Positions 34,447-42,554 of a stretch of 64,000 nucleotides of DNA are shown here, piece by piece. Below the pieces are notes generated by a model. The model saw nothing but the letters and a program-made list of their open reading frames with translations, was not told the origin of the DNA and ran no database searches. Each line of letters starts with the position of its first letter. The stretch's first letter is position 1. This DNA is from Lacibacter sp. H407 (GTDB taxonomy: Bacteria > Bacteroidota > Bacteroidia > Chitinophagales > Chitinophagaceae): NCBI RefSeq assembly GCF_037892605.1, contig NZ_JBBKTU010000001.1, positions 372,001 to 436,000 of the forward strand. The letters are read 5' to 3'. A program made the position numbers and the translations under genes.

Positions 34447-35511
34447 ATGGTATCAAACTACCTTTTTTTTATTGAGCAACCGATTGAATTTCTTTTATCC
34501 GAACATAAAAAGGAAAAAAAAGAATATATATTCCCAATTACAAAGGACCTCCTTTCCGATAAAGCATTCTTGTTTAAAAAGTTATACAACTCAGAAACAA
34601 GATTTTGTTTCTGTATAACTAAAGACATTTTAAATCCCAGCGTTATAACCAAAGAATACCTAGTTAGCTTTCTGGTGCTTTTTGCGTTTTTACCAAATTA
34701 TGCACGATATAGGCAAAACTATTTATTCTTTTTTGATGAAGAAGTGTCTTCAGAAAGAGAGTTTCGGCGGCAAAAAGAAGAATTGCTGAATACGCTCCGC
34801 TTGCAGGGCATCAAAAACATTATTACAACGGATCTTGATAAAAAGAAACGAGTAGTAAATGCTGATAAAAAAAGCTTATGTATTACTAATGAAGCATTTA
34901 GCCAATATATTACATCATCGGATAAAGGAATTGTTTCGCAAGACTTAATAAAGAAAATCATATCGCCTGACAGCATAGAAAAAAAATGGATAATTCATAT
35001 TGAATCATCATCTGACTATACCACTAAGAATCAACTAGCCGATCACTTTTCTTCTTTGGTTTCACAGATAAATCCTGTTGTATTTAAGTTATTATCCTTG
35101 TATGAAAACGCTGATGATCTTAAAGCCAAATTCGAATTTGAAAAAAGCGCATTACAAATCAAACTAGATAATACCAATGACAACTTGAAAGTTTTACGTA
35201 ACAATTCTTTGTGGTATGTTTATGAATATGACAAGGTTATTCGTGAAATCGATCATCTAAGAAGGCATGTAGAAAATAATGGGAGTACTCCAGCTTTTGT
35301 GCATGTAGAAGCGCCAATAATTGCGAATGATTTCAACCAAAACTCCTTTGAATTAAAAACCAGGCTTGATGAGGTAGTAAAAAACAGAGATACGATTCTT
35401 GAGTGGTATATGAAAGAATACGAGGTACTACCAGTTTGGTATAAAAGAGTTGGTCATTTAATAAAAGCTGCAACCGGGAAAAGAACATTCAAATCTCTAT
35501 TTACTAAGTAA
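34447..35511 (+). CDS. RgpF-partner protein A, unknown function
   Basis: This 354-residue protein starts at ATG 34447, five bases after the RgpF stop; a frame from 34381 would overlap that gene. It has an N-terminal alpha/beta half (YLFFIEQPIEFLLSEH, RFCFCITKDILNPS, YLFFFDEEVSSE), a coiled coil near 220-270 and a tail ILEWYMKEYEVLPVWYKR followed by GHLIKAATGKRTFKSLF. The tail and overall plan recur in 37974-38849. The N-half recalls, in much weakened form, GH99-like (WbsX) domains found in Bacteroidota glycan loci; this is inference. No signal peptide or membrane span is present. Confidence 0.65.
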   Translation: MVSNYLFFIEQPIEFLLSEHKKEKKEYIFPITKDLLSDKAFLFKKLYNSETRFCFCITKDILNPSVITKEYLVSFLVLFAFLPNYARYRQNYLFFFDEEVSSEREFRRQKEELLNTLRLQGIKNIITTDLDKKKRVVNADKKSLCITNEAFSQYITSSDKGIVSQDLIKKIISPDSIEKKWIIHIESSSDYTTKNQLADHFSSLVSQINPVVFKLLSLYENADDLKAKFEFEKSALQIKLDNTNDNLKVLRNNSLWYVYEYDKVIREIDHLRRHVENNGSTPAFVHVEAPIIANDFNQNSFELKTRLDEVVKNRDTILEWYMKEYEVLPVWYKRVGHLIKAATGKRTFKSLFTK

Positions 35512-35530
35512 TTATTTATTGGAAATACTC

Positions 35531-36340
35531 ATGACCAGAGAAGAAAAACTTTTGTATAAGATTGACAAAACCTTGCTTGGTGTTGAAATTGGCCCAAGCC
35601 ATAACCCTATTGCTCCAAAAAAATCTGGATTCAACGTTCATATCATTGATCATATGAACAAAGACGAACTTATTAAAAAATACAAAGATCACAATGTAGA
35701 TCTTTCGAATATTGAGGAAGTAGATTTTGTATGGAAAGGGGAATCATATTCTGAGTTAACCAGAAGAAGTAAATCCTACTCTTGGATACTGGCATCGCAT
35801 GTAATTGAGCATACGCCAGATATTATATCATTCCTAAACGAATGTGATGCGATTTTAAAAGAAAACGGGGTCTTGTCCCTTGCCATTCCCGATGTTCGAT
35901 ATTGCTTCGACTATTTTCGGCCTATTACCGGCGTTTCTAAAGTAATAGATGCCTATTTGCACAAAAACAAAATCCACACTCCCGGTACAGCAGCTGAATA
36001 TTTTCTGAATTTTGCAAAAAGAGATGGGAATATTTCTTGGTTTGAGGGATATAGAGGAGAATTAGCACTCGAATTCTCAATAGAGGATGCCTACAATCAG
36101 ATGAATGCAGTGATAAGAGATAAAATATACCTTGATTTACATTCATGGTGTTTTACTCCAACATCATTCAGGCTTTTAATACAAGACTTGAATTCGCTTG
36201 GTCTAATTAATCTTAAAGAGGTGTCCTTCTTTCCCTCGGAAGGATGTGAGTTTTTTATCAAACTTAGCAGAGAAGGAACGGGATATTTAACAAATCGGAT
36301 AGACGCACTTAAGACAATAAAAGCAGAATTATCAATTTAG
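35531..36340 (+). CDS. Methyltransferase-domain protein
   Basis: This 269-residue protein shows a class I methyltransferase layout: GVEIGPSHNPIAPKK takes the place of the SAM motif I, then HIIDHM as acidic loop, SWILASHVIEHTPD as the motif after strand 4, and LKENGVLSLAIPD as motif III. The glycine motif is unusual (EIGPSHNP) but common in proteins of glycan loci. I use ATG 35531; a TTG 12 bases earlier is possible. It sits between the two RgpF/partner pairs, so it probably methylates or caps the same chain. Confidence 0.75.
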   Translation: MTREEKLLYKIDKTLLGVEIGPSHNPIAPKKSGFNVHIIDHMNKDELIKKYKDHNVDLSNIEEVDFVWKGESYSELTRRSKSYSWILASHVIEHTPDIISFLNECDAILKENGVLSLAIPDVRYCFDYFRPITGVSKVIDAYLHKNKIHTPGTAAEYFLNFAKRDGNISWFEGYRGELALEFSIEDAYNQMNAVIRDKIYLDLHSWCFTPTSFRLLIQDLNSLGLINLKEVSFFPSEGCEFFIKLSREGTGYLTNRIDALKTIKAELSI

Positions 36341-36424
36341 ATAACTACAACTATTGTACATTATAAAAACTTCATACTTTGAAATGCGAAATAAAATTTC
36401 TGCATTTGACATAAAATACATTTA

Positions 36425-37969
36425 ATGCAAAGTCATTCTAAAATATGCTTATTTGTACACTACAATCGTCGAAGTGAAATATCTGACTATGTATTAATTT
36501 TCTTAAAGTCACTTTCTACATTACACTATAGAATACTGCTTTTGTCAAATTCCGAGATTTCTGAGCACAGTAGAACAAGGGTTGAAAAGGAAATACCTAA
36601 CTGCCGTTTTTTTTTGCGGGAAAATAAAGGCGCTGATTTTGGTGCATGGAGCTGGGCATTTGCAAACAATCTTATACCAAAAGATACAGACTATCTACTA
36701 TTAGCTAATGACAGTGTCATTGGCCCTTTTTTCAATTTAGCCTACCACTTTGAATCCATGTACAAGGACGATCAATCTGATTTTTGGGGATTAACTGACA
36801 ACTTTCAAGGGGCATGGCATATACAATCGTATTTTTTACTGTTGAATAGGCAGGTTTTACAATCGCATGCCTTCCAAAAAGTATTCTCTCAGAATTTTAA
36901 TAATAAAACAAAGCTTGAAATTATTAAGGATGGTGAAGTAAGGCTAAGTCAGGAATTGATTGCTGCAGGGTTTAAAGGGAGGGCTTTGTTTCCTTATGAA
37001 GATCTCGATTCTGAAAAAGACAGTGTGTTTAGTCAGAATTCAACTCATTTCTATTGGGATACGCTAATAACCAAATTTAAATACCCATTTCTAAAACGTG
37101 ACCTGCTGCTACAAAATCCTGAAAACATTCGCAATCTAAACTCAGTATTTCACGTAGTTCGGAAAGTTTCCGATTTCAATACAGAATTGATAAAATCAGT
37201 TATAGTAAATAGTTTAGAGCCCACATCGCCAGTCACAGTACCGGATAAAAAAATCAGTATATTATGTCATCTTTATTATCCTCATAGTATCTATTACTTC
37301 CTTTCAAAGCTCTCTATCTTAAAATCGTTTAAAGCCGATTTTTATTTTAACCTTTCAGATGGATTAATGTATGACGAAGATTTTATAGATGTCCTTACCC
37401 GATCTTTCTCAGGATCAGTAATTTTACACACTCCAAACAAAGGACGGGACATCGGGGGGAAGTTTGCTCTGATTGATGCAATGTTAAAGTCCGAAAACAA
37501 AACAGATTATACTTTAATCATTCATGATAAGCTTAGCCCGCACACACCAACAGGAAAAACCTGGCGAGATAAACTTTTTAAAGTGATTGAGCCGGAAAGA
37601 ATTGAGATTGTCCTATCAGAGTTTGAAGCAAATAAAAAAACAGGCATTATAGGCACTAAAGATTTTGTAAAAACTGAATTCAACCCCGATAAAAAAGAAT
37701 TTGATTGTACAAGTAATGATATCCTCTTACAAAAGCTGAAAGACTATAAGCTTCACCCAAAAGACTTCAACTTCATTGCAGGCACCATTTTTTGGATACG
37801 AAGTTCAGTTTTAGAATCATTCTTTACCGAACACAAGCCTCTTGCGATCAGAAAAGATTTTGAAACTGGCAATGCACTTGACTTTACCAAAGGAACATTA
37901 ATACATGCATGGGAACGATTATTTACGATGATCTCGACATCACAAGGCTATAAAATTAAAGGCATTTAA
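36425..37969 (+). CDS. Rhamnan synthesis F (RgpF) family protein
   Basis: This 514-residue protein is a complete RgpF-type sequence. The N-half has ENKGADFGAWSWAFANN, LLLANDSVIGPFFNL and FWGLTDNFQGAWHIQSYF; the C-half has ISILCHLYYP, NKGRDIGGKFALIDAM, LIIHDKLSPHTPTGKTWR, FIAGTIFWIRSS and HAWERLFTMI. It ends in IKGI like the 924-residue paralogue. RgpF acts in formation of rhamnose-glucose polysaccharide in streptococci; here it should transfer a sugar to the rhamnose-containing chain in the cytoplasm. The gap of 84 bases upstream is AT-rich without an exact -7 box. The partner gene follows after four bases. Confidence 0.85.
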   Translation: MQSHSKICLFVHYNRRSEISDYVLIFLKSLSTLHYRILLLSNSEISEHSRTRVEKEIPNCRFFLRENKGADFGAWSWAFANNLIPKDTDYLLLANDSVIGPFFNLAYHFESMYKDDQSDFWGLTDNFQGAWHIQSYFLLLNRQVLQSHAFQKVFSQNFNNKTKLEIIKDGEVRLSQELIAAGFKGRALFPYEDLDSEKDSVFSQNSTHFYWDTLITKFKYPFLKRDLLLQNPENIRNLNSVFHVVRKVSDFNTELIKSVIVNSLEPTSPVTVPDKKISILCHLYYPHSIYYFLSKLSILKSFKADFYFNLSDGLMYDEDFIDVLTRSFSGSVILHTPNKGRDIGGKFALIDAMLKSENKTDYTLIIHDKLSPHTPTGKTWRDKLFKVIEPERIEIVLSEFEANKKTGIIGTKDFVKTEFNPDKKEFDCTSNDILLQKLKDYKLHPKDFNFIAGTIFWIRSSVLESFFTEHKPLAIRKDFETGNALDFTKGTLIHAWERLFTMISTSQGYKIKGI

Positions 37970-37973
37970 CGTC

Positions 37974-38849
37974 ATGTATCTACATTCATACTTTCTATAC
38001 GACATATCAGATGTTAAATGTTCGCTCCATTTAAATCTGCCAAATGAGTATCATTTTTGCTTTAAAATAACTGATCAAAATTTATCCTCACTACCCTTTT
38101 TTTACACGCATCTTTTGCATTCATCAATAAAGCCGGGGTTCTGTTTTCATATTGACATTAAAGAAAAAAAAGTGGAAGAGATCAATCAGTTTATTCAGGA
38201 ATATCTCATTCCTTCTTTTTTTCACTACCAATATAAATACGATAGCTTTTCCTCTCCCTTTATTTTAGCTAGTGCTTCCACAAGTTCAAATGCTCCTTTT
38301 CTTTCCATATTAAATTGCGCAGGCAGAGAACAGGGCTTTCCCAATATTTCCCCTCTTACTGTAAAAAAATATCATCTCATTAGTACTCTGAACGCAGATG
38401 ATAAAACTGTAGTTGAGCATTATGCGAATACACTAATGAAAATAAAAGATTTTAATGAACCGATTTTTTTTCAAATCAATTCTATAGATGAAATATCTCC
38501 TTTTCTCTTAAAATTGAATAGAGCTGAAATTATATTGGCAGCTAAACACCATCAGTTAATGCAATTTTTTATAGATTACACCAAACTTTATGAAGACAGA
38601 AGGCAATTGTCATTTCAAAATGGTGTTTTAGCCCAGTCATTGGAGTCACTAAGCAAATACGGTTCAGATATTAATGAACCTGGCTCTTTTTATAAAAAGA
38701 AAATTGCAGACATTGTTAACTTTTATAAAAATGAATATGAAATTCTTCCTCTTTGGTATAAGCGCCTGGGACATATCCTAAAAGTTATTACAGGCAAACG
38801 GACCTTTCGATCACTCTATGATGACAATTCAAAAAAATACAAGCTGTGA
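37974..38849 (+). CDS. RgpF-partner protein B, paralogue of protein A
   Basis: This 291-residue protein of unknown function ends with IVNFYKNEYEILPLWYKR, then GHILKVITGKRTFRSLY, nearly the same tail as partner A. The N-half has comparable blocks (YHFCFKITDQNLSS, FCFHIDIKEKKVEEINQFI, EYLIPSFFHYQYKY, SPFILAS) that look like eroded GH99-like WbsX segments. The middle differs strongly from A. Both partners directly follow an RgpF gene with gaps of four or five bases, so they are probably translated with it and act with it. The stop codon overlaps the GTG start of the next gene. Very AT-rich (13 G+C in 60 at 38461-38520). Confidence 0.65.
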   Translation: MYLHSYFLYDISDVKCSLHLNLPNEYHFCFKITDQNLSSLPFFYTHLLHSSIKPGFCFHIDIKEKKVEEINQFIQEYLIPSFFHYQYKYDSFSSPFILASASTSSNAPFLSILNCAGREQGFPNISPLTVKKYHLISTLNADDKTVVEHYANTLMKIKDFNEPIFFQINSIDEISPFLLKLNRAEIILAAKHHQLMQFFIDYTKLYEDRRQLSFQNGVLAQSLESLSKYGSDINEPGSFYKKKIADIVNFYKNEYEILPLWYKRLGHILKVITGKRTFRSLYDDNSKKYKL

Positions 38850-41005
38850 AGTACTGGCTACTAACAACAGAATATCCTCCATTCTTTGGAGGAGGTATCA
38901 GCACCTACTGTTATCATACAGCAAAAATGCTGGAGCAACAGGCACATACAGTTTCTGTTTTTGTAAACGATGCAACTGCTCTGAATACTACCATCGTTAA
39001 CGATGGTAGTATCAGGATTATTCGTTTCAACGCTACAGCTACAAAGTCATCTGAATTTCTAGGACATGTTACAAATATCAGTTACGAATTTGCCCACATT
39101 TTAAAAGAGTTTATTGAGCAAGAAGGTAAACCAGACATAATAGAATCCCAGGAATACCTTGGCATTGCGTACTATCTTTTACAATTTAAACATCTTGGTT
39201 ACGCATGGTGCAAAGATGTGCCGGTAATTATTACGATGCATTCTCCATCTTTCCTTTACATGGAGTATAATCACGTTTCTGAATTCAGATACCCAAATTA
39301 CTGGATCTGTGAAATGGAAAGGTTTTGTTTGCAAGCAGCTGATCATGTTATTTCACCAAGCCAATTTATGATTGATGAGCTTAGCAAAAGGTTCACCCTG
39401 AATCATACAAATATTTTTGTTATTCCAAACCCATACACATTTCAGGAACAACAATTTACTATTGATGGCGGGAATGAAATTATTTTTTTTGGCAAACTCA
39501 CTGTTCAAAAAGGAATACTGCAATTACTATACTACTTTAAGCAACTTTGGGATAACGGTTTTCAAAGACCACTGATCTTAATAGGTGGACAGGATATTGT
39601 ATACCATCCTGAAGGCTTGTCAATGGGTGCAATCGTTCGAAAAAAGTACAGATCTTATATTAACTCAGGCTTACTTAAACTTGAAGACAGGATTGAACCA
39701 TCAGCAGTTGAAAAACGTCTGGTAAAAGCAGAAGTTGTCATTGTCCCAAGCAATAACGACAACTTGCCCTATGTTACTGCAGAAATGATGAGTTTAGGAA
39801 AAATTGTCCTGGTATCAGAACAGGGTGGGCACCGTGAAGTAGTTGAAAACGCAATAAGTGGTTTTATTTTCGACCATGAAAAAGCAGGCTCATTTCAACA
39901 GCAATTAACTACTATCCTTGGACTTGATAAGCAAAAGAAACTGGAGATTGGTAGCAGAGCACAGAAAAGAATCAGCGAATATTTCGGCTATCAAAAAGTT
40001 TATGAAAATAAAAAACAAATCATTGATCGTGTTATTCTCCAAAGGAGTTATAAAAAAAAGTTTCCATATATTCGGATTAAACAGGATATTTCAAGAATTG
40101 ACAATATTCCAAAGGGCAATAAAGAACTATCGGTCGTAGTCCCTTTTTATAATATGGGACGTTTCCTGGATGAAACAATTCGTTCGATCAAAAACAGCTC
40201 TTGTAAAGTCCATGAAATTATAATTGTTAACGATGGCAGTACGGAAGAAGAAAGCATTCAAAAACTAAACACTTACAGATCTGAAGCTGGGGTAGTTGTC
40301 ATTGACACAGTTAACACAGGTGTTGGCGCAGCCAGAAATATAGGAATTAAAGCCGCTAGTGGTGAATATATTGCTGTGCTTGATGCAGATGACATTGTTG
40401 AACCCGACTACTACGCAACTGCAGCAAGAATATTGTCAACTTATGAGAATGTACATTTTGTTGGTTGCTGGACCCGCTACTTTGAAAACTCAGATAAAAT
40501 ATGGCCAACATTTTCACCAGAGCCGCCATTAATTTTGTACCACAATCTTATCAATTCCAGTGCACTAGTTTTTAAAAAAGAGAGTATTATAGCAGCAGGT
40601 TTATATGATACAAAAATGACTTTTGCAGGCCTTGAAGATTACGCATCAGTTGTCTCCATGCTTGCTTCAGGTTATGGTGGAGTAGTTATACCTGAACCAC
40701 TATTCCGATATAGGGTTCGTAACAATTCAATGATTCGGGATGTTTCCAAGGACAAGAAAAATCTGCTTGTACAGTACATCAGCAATAAGTTTAGTTCTTT
40801 TTACAGTAATTATGGCTACGAGTTGGTTAATCTCTATAATACAAATGGTTCTGGTGTTCAACACGATAACCCCTCGTTAGACTATCATCTTTCTGACAAG
40901 ATTCCTTTCTTAGGAAAGCATTCGCAAAAAGTTATAAAACTCATAAAGCGAAACAGACATACAAAAAACATTGCTTATCAATTATACCGGTTTCTAAAAA
41001 AATAA
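38846..41005 (+). CDS. Bifunctional glycosyltransferase, GT4-GT2 fusion
   Basis: This 719-residue protein joins two enzymes. Residues 1-400 form a GT-B family 4 domain (LLTTEYPPFFGGGISTYCYH, IIFFGKLTVQKGI, VPSNNDNLPYVTAEMMSLGK). Residues about 428-640 form a GT-A family 2 domain (LSVVVPFYNMGRFLDETIRS, IIVNDGSTEEE, LDADDIVEPDYY with DADD near 513-516, TFAGLEDYASV). A short C-terminal tail follows. It starts with GTG overlapping the previous stop (GTGA), so translation is coupled. Such fusions often build a repeating disaccharide by adding two sugars in turn; that is inference. Confidence 0.86.
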   Translation: MKYWLLTTEYPPFFGGGISTYCYHTAKMLEQQAHTVSVFVNDATALNTTIVNDGSIRIIRFNATATKSSEFLGHVTNISYEFAHILKEFIEQEGKPDIIESQEYLGIAYYLLQFKHLGYAWCKDVPVIITMHSPSFLYMEYNHVSEFRYPNYWICEMERFCLQAADHVISPSQFMIDELSKRFTLNHTNIFVIPNPYTFQEQQFTIDGGNEIIFFGKLTVQKGILQLLYYFKQLWDNGFQRPLILIGGQDIVYHPEGLSMGAIVRKKYRSYINSGLLKLEDRIEPSAVEKRLVKAEVVIVPSNNDNLPYVTAEMMSLGKIVLVSEQGGHREVVENAISGFIFDHEKAGSFQQQLTTILGLDKQKKLEIGSRAQKRISEYFGYQKVYENKKQIIDRVILQRSYKKKFPYIRIKQDISRIDNIPKGNKELSVVVPFYNMGRFLDETIRSIKNSSCKVHEIIIVNDGSTEEESIQKLNTYRSEAGVVVIDTVNTGVGAARNIGIKAASGEYIAVLDADDIVEPDYYATAARILSTYENVHFVGCWTRYFENSDKIWPTFSPEPPLILYHNLINSSALVFKKESIIAAGLYDTKMTFAGLEDYASVVSMLASGYGGVVIPEPLFRYRVRNNSMIRDVSKDKKNLLVQYISNKFSSFYSNYGYELVNLYNTNGSGVQHDNPSLDYHLSDKIPFLGKHSQKVIKLIKRNRHTKNIAYQLYRFLKK

Positions 41006-41007
41006 TT

Positions 41008-41805
41008 ATGCTTCTAAAAATTGTAAAAGATTGGGTTAGCAGTAACAATAAACTTGAAAGAATTTGGCTTCTTGCTAAGATTGAGTTTAAATTGAGGTAC
41101 TATGAAAACAAACTGGGTTTGCTTTGGGCACTACTTAAACCCATCATGGACATTTGTATTTACTATGTTGTTTTTAAAATTGTTATGAAATCCGATGTGC
41201 CTGCATTTGCTTCATTTCTTTTTATTGGTCTCATAATCTGGAACTTTTTTGTAGAATCTACATCTGGAACCATACAAATTCTTAATACAAAAAAATACTT
41301 GTACGAATACAGTAACATGAATAAGCTGGAGATCTATATTTCTACCTTAATGAGTAATGCAATAGGTTTTTTCTTCAATTTCCTAATGTTTTTACTTTTC
41401 TATAATTTTCTTGAAAAAGATTCTGTTGGCATAAGCATTCAGAACATTTGGATAGTTGTAATCTTTCTCAACCTTTTCATTCTTTCACTGGGAGTATCAC
41501 TTATACTCTCTAATATTTACATTATCGCAAAAGATATTTCGCAAATCTGGCTGGTATTTACAAGCTTTCTTTTTTTCTTATCGCCTATTTTTTACAGCTT
41601 AAAAGTATTTAAAGAGGCGTTGCCTTCATTTGATTACGGCAACCCTGTTGCCGGGCTCATTATCAATGCTAGAAAAATAATGATGGAAAAAAGTTCGCCT
41701 GATTTCACTCTACTTGTCTGGGATTTGGCCTATGCATTGTTTCTGTTTCTTTTAGGATTAGTAGTATTAAACAAACTTGGTTCAAAAGCTGCTGAAAAAC
41801 TTTAA
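41008..41805 (+). CDS. wzm: ABC-2 type polysaccharide export permease (Wzm-like)
   Basis: This 265-residue integral membrane protein has about six hydrophobic spans and the ABC-2 opening motif LAKIEFKLRYYENKLGLLWA followed by LLKPIMDICIYYVVFKIV. It is the channel subunit of an O-antigen or teichoic-acid type exporter that moves a lipid-linked glycan across the inner membrane. It lies two bases after the fusion glycosyltransferase and ten before the ATPase. The homologue in the streptococcal rhamnan system is RgpC, which suits the two RgpF-type genes upstream. Confidence 0.9.
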   Translation: MLLKIVKDWVSSNNKLERIWLLAKIEFKLRYYENKLGLLWALLKPIMDICIYYVVFKIVMKSDVPAFASFLFIGLIIWNFFVESTSGTIQILNTKKYLYEYSNMNKLEIYISTLMSNAIGFFFNFLMFLLFYNFLEKDSVGISIQNIWIVVIFLNLFILSLGVSLILSNIYIIAKDISQIWLVFTSFLFFLSPIFYSLKVFKEALPSFDYGNPVAGLIINARKIMMEKSSPDFTLLVWDLAYALFLFLLGLVVLNKLGSKAAEKL

Positions 41806-41815
41806 ATAACAAACT

Positions 41816-42550
41816 ATGGAAAAAGTGATCGCATTGAGCGCAAAAAATATCAGTAAGACATTTGAAATATCAGAGGATAGTCACAATACCGTAAAACACA
41901 GATTGTTTAACTTATTCAATCCTCCCAGAAGAAAAAAAATACCTGCGTTAAAAATGACCTCGTTCGAGATCAATAAAGGCGAATGTGTGGGATTGTTAGG
42001 ACGAAACGGATGTGGCAAATCAACACTCGTAAAATTATTAGCAGGCGTATATCCTACCGATACAGGCTATGTAAAAATAAACGGCAGCACCATGCTCATG
42101 AATCTAGGTGTAGGTATGAGCCATGAACTGACTGCAAGGGAAAATATTTATGTGTCGGGTTCTGTATTAGGAATGAAGATCAAAGAGATTGATGCCATCT
42201 TTGATACGATCGTTGATTTTGCCGAGCTGCGTGAGTTCATTGATACAAAGATCAAGTATTTCTCATCTGGTATGGTTGCCCGTCTTGGATTCTCTATTGC
42301 AGTAAATGCTGGTGCAGACATTATGTTCCTAGATGAAATTTTTGCGGTAGGCGATATGAAGTTCCAGGAAAAAGCGATCAAGGTTTTTGAAAGTTCCTGG
42401 ATACAAGGAAAAACAGTTGTTCTTGTTAGTCACTCAATGGATACAATCCAGAAATACTGCAGTCGTGCCGGTTTTATGAAAAACGGCGAAATGGTCTACT
42501 TCGGCAATACTGAAAAAGCAATCGAACTCTACATGGCCGATAATCAATAA
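41816..42550 (+). CDS. wzt: Polysaccharide export ATPase (Wzt-like) without glycan-binding domain
   Basis: This 244-residue ATPase pairs with the preceding permease. Walker A is GRNGCGKS at 62-69, the signature YFSSGMVARLGFSIAV and Walker B IMFLDEIFAVGD are typical of the O-antigen/teichoic-acid export group. The protein stops soon after the ATPase domain, so the C-terminal carbohydrate-binding domain that reads chain-end caps in E. coli O8/O9a Wzt is absent. Chain-length control must use another mechanism, as in RgpD or TagH-short systems. Its stop codon is only four bases from that of the opposing ligase gene. Confidence 0.9.
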   Translation: MEKVIALSAKNISKTFEISEDSHNTVKHRLFNLFNPPRRKKIPALKMTSFEINKGECVGLLGRNGCGKSTLVKLLAGVYPTDTGYVKINGSTMLMNLGVGMSHELTARENIYVSGSVLGMKIKEIDAIFDTIVDFAELREFIDTKIKYFSSGMVARLGFSIAVNAGADIMFLDEIFAVGDMKFQEKAIKVFESSWIQGKTVVLVSHSMDTIQKYCSRAGFMKNGEMVYFGNTEKAIELYMADNQ

Positions 42551-42554
42551 TCGG

